A stretch of 64,000 bases of DNA from a bacterium. Lineage in GTDB: Bacteria; Planctomycetota; Planctomycetia; Pirellulales; Pirellulaceae. Each line of letters begins with the position of its first letter. Within the stretch, counting starts at the first letter, position 1. Under the pieces are notes generated by a model, which saw only the letters and a list, made by a program, of their open reading frames with translations, ran no database searches and was not told where the DNA came from. This document shows positions 59,945-64,000 of this stretch, in pieces. The stretch covers positions 1 to 64,000 of the forward strand of contig WGNR01000001.1 in the NCBI GenBank assembly GCA_016124445.1, given 5' to 3'. Both the position numbers and the translations under genes were made by a program.

Positions 59945-62763
59945 TGGAAGTGACACTAGCCCTGAAGTACTCGCCGCATGTCCAGCGTCCAGCAACCTGC
60001 TGGCTGGTAAGCGTGCCTGATGCGGAACTCTGGATCAAGACAGCCATCGAGGGATTCGATCACTCCTGCAACGCTGGGGCATCGCAATTGGCGATTCGCA
60101 TCCTGCCTATACCAAAATCACTGCAAGATCGCTCGCCAATCGGAGCGGTTATTGTGGGAGGCGCCGATGCAAGGATCAGCCGACAACGTCCGCTTCCAGA
60201 GTGCTACCCGTACGGCTGTGTTGCCGAGCGGCTCTATCTTCCGGTTGAAGCAAAAGTTGAGCCTCAGATAGCCGCTGATGAACTGAATAGCTTGCTCTCC
60301 CATGGGATGAACTATGTCTGGCATCCGCAGGCCGGGCTGATCGCCTTCGAGGAGAGCGATGCAAGATCGATCGCCGACTTGATTAGCATCCGCCACCCCG
60401 AAGACTCGTACTTCGACCAAGCCCTAACGGGAACGCAGCTTCCAACGCGACTAACCGCAATTGGCCCAGCTACGCCGCCCAGCTTCGAAGTCCTTTTGGA
60501 ATCAGGGCGTGACGGCATTGGTACGCAAGGAGACGAACTATCTCAACTTCAGCCATCAGACAAAGAACCGAAGCCAGGCCTGGGCACCAACATCACCGTT
60601 GCCGGCCTGACGGCGTTCAGTGCTGGCTTGTCGGCAATGTCGTACCTGGGCAGCATGTTTCAAGGCCGAAATCAAGGAGGCGCCGGCCAATCTTCGGGCG
60701 CAGATGCCGCTGGTGATGACAGCTGGCTCGACAAAATGCAGGCCTGGGCTCGGCAGCGGCTAGAAAGTTACAGCGCAGCCTTTTTGGCCCAGCGAGAAAA
60801 AGAGATCAACCGCTTAATGAACCTGTTGGCCGAGAATCCCGACGAGGGGCTCAAGTACGCGCTGCCAATTGGCGGAGAAGCGCATCGCGGGATCGCTCCT
60901 CCTTCCAATCAACTCCCCAGCCGCAATACGGACTTCAACTTGAGCAACCTTGGAGGTGGCCGGCCAGCCGATAGCTGGAATCTCTCTTGGCAGCGGCAAC
61001 AGGAGTTGCTGGCCCGCTACCGTGAACTCGCTAATCGAGAAATCCATCTGGGGCGCCATCGCCGAGCTGCTTATATCTATGCCCAGTTGCTAAGTGATTT
61101 CGAGTCCGCGGCCAATACGCTCAAGCAGGGACAGCACTGGCGCGAGGCAGCGGTACTGTACAAAGAAAAGCTCAATCAGCCGCTGGAAGCAGCCAATTGC
61201 TTCAAGGAAGGAGGACTCTGGACCGAGGCAATCGAACTGTACATCGAGTTGGGAGAGCACGAACAAGCAGGCCATATCCACGTGCTGCTAGAGCAACGAG
61301 AGGAAGCCGCTGCCTGCTTCCAGGCGGCGGTCGACTCTCATAGCAAGCGGCACGATCACCTCGCCGCAGCACGCCTCCTGGAAGAAGACCTGAACGATAT
61401 CGAGGGGGCCGCCGCTGAGCTGGAAAAAGCCTGGCCGCACACTGGTCAAGCTCCCTTGAGCTTGTCGCGGCTCTTCGAATTGTACGGCCGGCACGCACGA
61501 CACGAGACCGCAACGGCAAAGCTGAAGCAGCTAAGCCGGAAGCCGAGCTCGCCACGCCTGGAAGTAACCCTGATTGAAACCCTTTCCGAAAATGCCATTC
61601 TCTATCCTGATCGTGAAGTCAAAAAACTAGCGGCCGATACGGCTCGTGTTACCGCCTCACGGATCTTGACTACCAACGCCGTAACGGATACCGATCGAGT
61701 GCTTCGCGCTGTGCGGAGACTGGTTCCTGAGGATCGACTTCTTAGCCGCGATTGCCTTCGGTATGGGCAGGCCAGGTCTCCACGATTGCCTGGTCCAAGG
61801 CCAAGCGCGCAAAAACGGCCCATGTTGGTGCGGACGATCCAACTTCATCTGTTCGACAACGACTGCGAAGTCTACGCCGCGGCAACCTCTGGCTCACTCG
61901 TTTTCGTGGGCATCAAAAACAAACGCGATCGCAACGTCGTGCTATATCGGCTCAACTGGCGCGGCGATCAGCAGTCACGCATCAGCGTCTCAGGAGATCG
62001 CGGCCGCTCGCTCATTCTCACAACCAATCCAACGCACCCGGACCGAGTCTGGCTCAATGTTATGGGGGGCGCCCGTCTCACCCCGCACGATATGACTTTT
62101 CCGGCCATCGAGTCGGCTCCCATAGAAACGGTCGTGGAATGCCAGTTTTCACATCTACTGGGTGCAAGCATGAAAGGGAACGGCACCAGTTGGATCGCCG
62201 ATCTCCGCGGAGGATCTCCTATCCTGGTTAGCCTAAGCCCACGGAAAACGCTACTTTCCACTGCTCCTTTAAGTGAGTTTCTGCCAGTCATTCAAAGCTA
62301 CCTGGAACACGATCAGATCCTGCCAATGCTGGCAACCGGCAACCATGTTTACCTTGGCTTCGGCAACGAGTTGATTGTCTACGACCGTGCCGTTCGGGCT
62401 ACGTCCGTTAAGCTGGAACATCAGATTATTCGTATCGTCGGCGCCTTGCCCAATACGCGCCGGCGTACGGTTATTTCGCTTGCTGAGGGGGCTCTCATCT
62501 TCTGGGATAGTTTCTCCGAGGAGGGCCTAATTCGGTTTGCCCATGGCCTGCCAGCCCCATTCATTACCATCAACCGTGGCGGCTATTTGATTGCCGCAGC
62601 CTATCAGCAGTGCGAGATCTACTCGACCAGAGAGGCCAAGATCAATCTTGTCGCGACCCTGAACCTCTCCCGTAATGCGGCTGAGGTTCTGGCTGGAAAT
62701 ACGCCGAATCAATTCGGTATCGTCTACGACGATGGCAGTATCGAGCTTTACGAAGTCCCCTAG
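59944..62763 (+). CDS. bpX/TPR/beta-propeller protein of the ternary system
   Basis: A 939-residue protein. The N-terminal domain (about 1-180) has GAVIVGGADARISRQRPLPE and HGMNYVWHPQAGLIAFEESD, a bpX-like domain. A Gly/Ser-rich linker with a hydrophobic stretch (GLTAFSAGLSAMSYLGSMF) follows. Then come TPR-like helical repeats (about 355-560: RRAAYIYAQLLSDFESAANT, WREAAVLYKEKLNQPLEAAN, WTEAIELYIELGEHEQAGHI), and a C-terminal beta-propeller (about 620-939: CEVYAAATSGSLVFVGIKNK, GNHVYLGFGNELIVYDRAVR). It overlaps the previous gene by one base. Likely acts as the target-recognition or scaffold partner of the MoxR and vWA proteins. Confidence 0.75.
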   Translation: MEVTLALKYSPHVQRPATCWLVSVPDAELWIKTAIEGFDHSCNAGASQLAIRILPIPKSLQDRSPIGAVIVGGADARISRQRPLPECYPYGCVAERLYLPVEAKVEPQIAADELNSLLSHGMNYVWHPQAGLIAFEESDARSIADLISIRHPEDSYFDQALTGTQLPTRLTAIGPATPPSFEVLLESGRDGIGTQGDELSQLQPSDKEPKPGLGTNITVAGLTAFSAGLSAMSYLGSMFQGRNQGGAGQSSGADAAGDDSWLDKMQAWARQRLESYSAAFLAQREKEINRLMNLLAENPDEGLKYALPIGGEAHRGIAPPSNQLPSRNTDFNLSNLGGGRPADSWNLSWQRQQELLARYRELANREIHLGRHRRAAYIYAQLLSDFESAANTLKQGQHWREAAVLYKEKLNQPLEAANCFKEGGLWTEAIELYIELGEHEQAGHIHVLLEQREEAAACFQAAVDSHSKRHDHLAAARLLEEDLNDIEGAAAELEKAWPHTGQAPLSLSRLFELYGRHARHETATAKLKQLSRKPSSPRLEVTLIETLSENAILYPDREVKKLAADTARVTASRILTTNAVTDTDRVLRAVRRLVPEDRLLSRDCLRYGQARSPRLPGPRPSAQKRPMLVRTIQLHLFDNDCEVYAAATSGSLVFVGIKNKRDRNVVLYRLNWRGDQQSRISVSGDRGRSLILTTNPTHPDRVWLNVMGGARLTPHDMTFPAIESAPIETVVECQFSHLLGASMKGNGTSWIADLRGGSPILVSLSPRKTLLSTAPLSEFLPVIQSYLEHDQILPMLATGNHVYLGFGNELIVYDRAVRATSVKLEHQIIRIVGALPNTRRRTVISLAEGALIFWDSFSEEGLIRFAHGLPAPFITINRGGYLIAAAYQQCEIYSTREAKINLVATLNLSRNAAEVLAGNTPNQFGIVYDDGSIELYEVP

Positions 62764-62897
62764 TCCACGCTGCGATTAAGATATCTTCACGACGCCTTGA
62801 GGAGTCTTCAGGACAGGTCTAAACTTGCGGCGTCGTTTTCAGGCATCACGTATCTCGGCGCGGCAGTCGGCTGCCCAGTCAAAAAGTAGTTCGCTAA

Positions 62898-63830
62898 ATG
62901 AATCCAGGCATTGCGGAGGAAAAGCAAACAGGGACGGCCAACGCGCCGAAACTGCTGTCGTTCGTCGTGCCATGCTACAACCAAGAAGGTTTGATTGCCG
63001 AGACGCTGCGTTCTTTGAACTGTATCGCCACAGAACATCGCGGCCAGGTCGAAGTGATCGTGGTCGACGATGGCTCGCAAGACAACAGTTTGGCAATCAT
63101 CAACGATTACATCCAAAGCGAAAATACTGGCCATGCCTGGCGAGTCATCCACAAAGAAAACGGTGGAGTAAGCACTGCCCGTAACGCCGCAATTGATGCG
63201 GCGACCGGCGAGTGGATCGCGTTTCTCGATGGTGACGACTTGCTGGCCGCGGACCCCGTCCCCTATCTGCAGCAACATGCCCTGGCTAGCTGCCTGGTCT
63301 TTTCCATTGAACGCTTCGGTGGATCGAGTTCACGCCAACGGTTGCACCCACCGCTGGCGCGAAGCCGCCGCGAATTACTCGATTGCCTGACCGCAGCCAG
63401 TCCGTTCTTCACCAACTCACTAGTATTCAAAAGAAACTGTCTCGACAAGCCGTTCGATGCATCGCTACGGTATCTGGAGGATTGGAAGTTCTGGTTTGAT
63501 AATCCCCGGATCTTCGACGCGATGGCTTCGGTCGATCAGGTCATTTCCTTATACCGCGTGCACGATAGCAACCGGACTTCCGACTTTGCCAAAACCGGTG
63601 TCAGTCGTCGCCAGGTAGCCCAGTACTTCTTGGAATCGGGGCTGCACGATCTGACTACGAAGCAAAGGAACAACGCCAAGATTCAGGATGCGATTGGTGC
63701 CATTCTGGAGGGTTCCGCAACTCCCTGGGGAACGTTTTTGGCATTGCCCTGTTCCCCGGTGCTGATGGCGAAGTTCTTCGTCTATTTCGTAATGCGGGGC
63801 AACATTAGCTGGATCCATCCATTTGGCTGA
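62898..63830 (+). CDS. Family 2 glycosyltransferase
   Basis: A 310-residue GT2 enzyme. The nucleotide-sugar core is LLSFVVPCYNQEGLIAETLR, EVIVVDDGSQDNS and GGVSTARNAAIDAATGEWIA with FLDGDDLLAA (the DxD site). A C-terminal region with SLRYLEDWKFWF carries the acceptor-side ED motif, and a hydrophobic segment near the end (LALPCSPVLMAKFFVYFVM) could associate with the membrane. The sugar and acceptor are unknown. It is separated by 134 bases from the previous operon and is probably transcribed alone. Confidence 0.88.
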   Translation: MNPGIAEEKQTGTANAPKLLSFVVPCYNQEGLIAETLRSLNCIATEHRGQVEVIVVDDGSQDNSLAIINDYIQSENTGHAWRVIHKENGGVSTARNAAIDAATGEWIAFLDGDDLLAADPVPYLQQHALASCLVFSIERFGGSSSRQRLHPPLARSRRELLDCLTAASPFFTNSLVFKRNCLDKPFDASLRYLEDWKFWFDNPRIFDAMASVDQVISLYRVHDSNRTSDFAKTGVSRRQVAQYFLESGLHDLTTKQRNNAKIQDAIGAILEGSATPWGTFLALPCSPVLMAKFFVYFVMRGNISWIHPFG

Positions 63831-63895
63831 GCCCACGGGCAACCGGATGCCGGCAGCAAGCCACCCCTTCTACGGCAATCCACCGCGGCAACTCA

Positions 63896-63923
63896 TTGAC
63901 ATATCGTGACATTACGATATTAT
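63896..63923 (+). promoter_or_regulatory. Sigma-70-type promoter overlapped by a palindromic operator
   Basis: TTGACA at 63896-63901 is followed after 16 bases by TATTAT at 63918-63923, a near-consensus promoter. ATATCGT (63901-63907) and ACGATAT (63914-63920) are exact inverted repeats with a 6-base spacer and lie between and over the two elements. A repressor bound there would block RNA polymerase. The regulated gene is beyond the right edge. Confidence 0.65.
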
Positions 63924-64000
63924 CTATTTCAAGAGGTCTACTTACCGATAAACAGGCCGCAAAGCCTACCGAGTAGAGCAAAGGACTCTCTTTTTTTGGG
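63924..64000 (+). ncRNA. Structured leader or terminator at the right edge
   Basis: The transcript from the promoter at 63896 would begin near 63930. It contains TCTACT paired with AGTAGA around an inner AGGC-CGCAAA-GCCT hairpin, then GAGT...ACTC followed by seven Ts, which looks like a terminator. The segment GCAAAGCC recalls the cyclic di-GMP-I riboswitch but the matching upstream half is not seen. Cut by the window edge. Confidence 0.3.

Noticed and set aside
63940..64000. Cyclic di-GMP-I riboswitch
   Set aside because: Only the GCAAAGCC part is reminiscent; the preceding half and the tetraloop hairpin are not present, and the window ends here.

Overview
The window looks like chromosomal DNA of a planctomycete, most probably of the Pirellula/Blastopirellula/Rhodopirellula group. 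The basis is the protein families: a DUF1549/DUF1553 protein next to a DUF1501 protein with a twin-arginine signal, very large CheB-CheR-PAS sensor proteins, PAS proteins ending in a LuxR-type helix-turn-helix, a BlaI/M56 pair, and a MoxR-DUF58-BatA operon. No rRNA, tRNA, CRISPR array or transposase gene was recognised.

Layout. (1) 1-3528: the tail of an upstream gene, then two sulfotransferase-like proteins, a glycosyltransferase-like protein and a DUF1796 protein, all on +, probably concerned with glycan or cell-surface modification. (2) About 3600-34500: an island of stress and dormancy genes on both strands. It holds a TPR protein, a Na,K-ATPase-like P-type ATPase, two universal stress proteins, a hibernation-factor/cold-shock fusion, a slipin, a phosphoribosyltransferase, a CBS protein, an alpha/beta hydrolase, an eRF1-like (baeRF) protein, a degenerate MBL-rhodanese protein, a NarL-type response regulator, a BON protein, Hsp20, a giant CheB-CheR-PAS histidine kinase, an alpha-glucan phosphorylase, a pseudo-receiver, a second CheB-CheR-PAS protein, a PAS-LuxR regulator and a pyruvoyl-dependent arginine decarboxylase. 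(3) 35162-54125: a secreted protein, then two runs of tightly overlapping genes: DUF1549, DUF1501, a ten-EF-hand protein, MoxR, DUF58, BatA/vWA, a DUF4175-like coiled-coil protein and a vWA/GATase-like membrane protein; then BlaI, an M56 peptidase with WD-like repeats and a caspase-like pseudoenzyme. (4) 54690-62763: a five-gene overlapping operon resembling the MoxR-vWA-beta-propeller (bpX) systems. (5) 62898-64000: a GT2 glycosyltransferase, then a strong promoter overlapped by a palindrome and a structured leader for a gene beyond the edge.

The main discovery candidate is in region 2. Eleven copies of a 17-bp imperfect palindrome, consensus ATGGTGGAWTCCACCAT, lie in its intergenic DNA. Ten lie about 75-215 bases upstream of a start codon, and the better conserved half (TCCACCAT) is almost always on the gene side. 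The gene content (Usp, Hsp20, CBS, P-type ATPase, hibernation factor, phosphoribosyltransferase plus hydrolase, NarL-type regulator, HisKA_3 kinase) closely parallels the mycobacterial DosR dormancy regulon, but the DNA motif differs. I propose that the regulator at 16595-17257 and the kinase at 19055-23545 form the two-component system that reads these sites.

The same island carries three copies of an exactly 110-bp, roughly 95 percent identical intergenic repeat with inverted ends. All functional statements come from reading the sequence and remembered family features; no database search was run.
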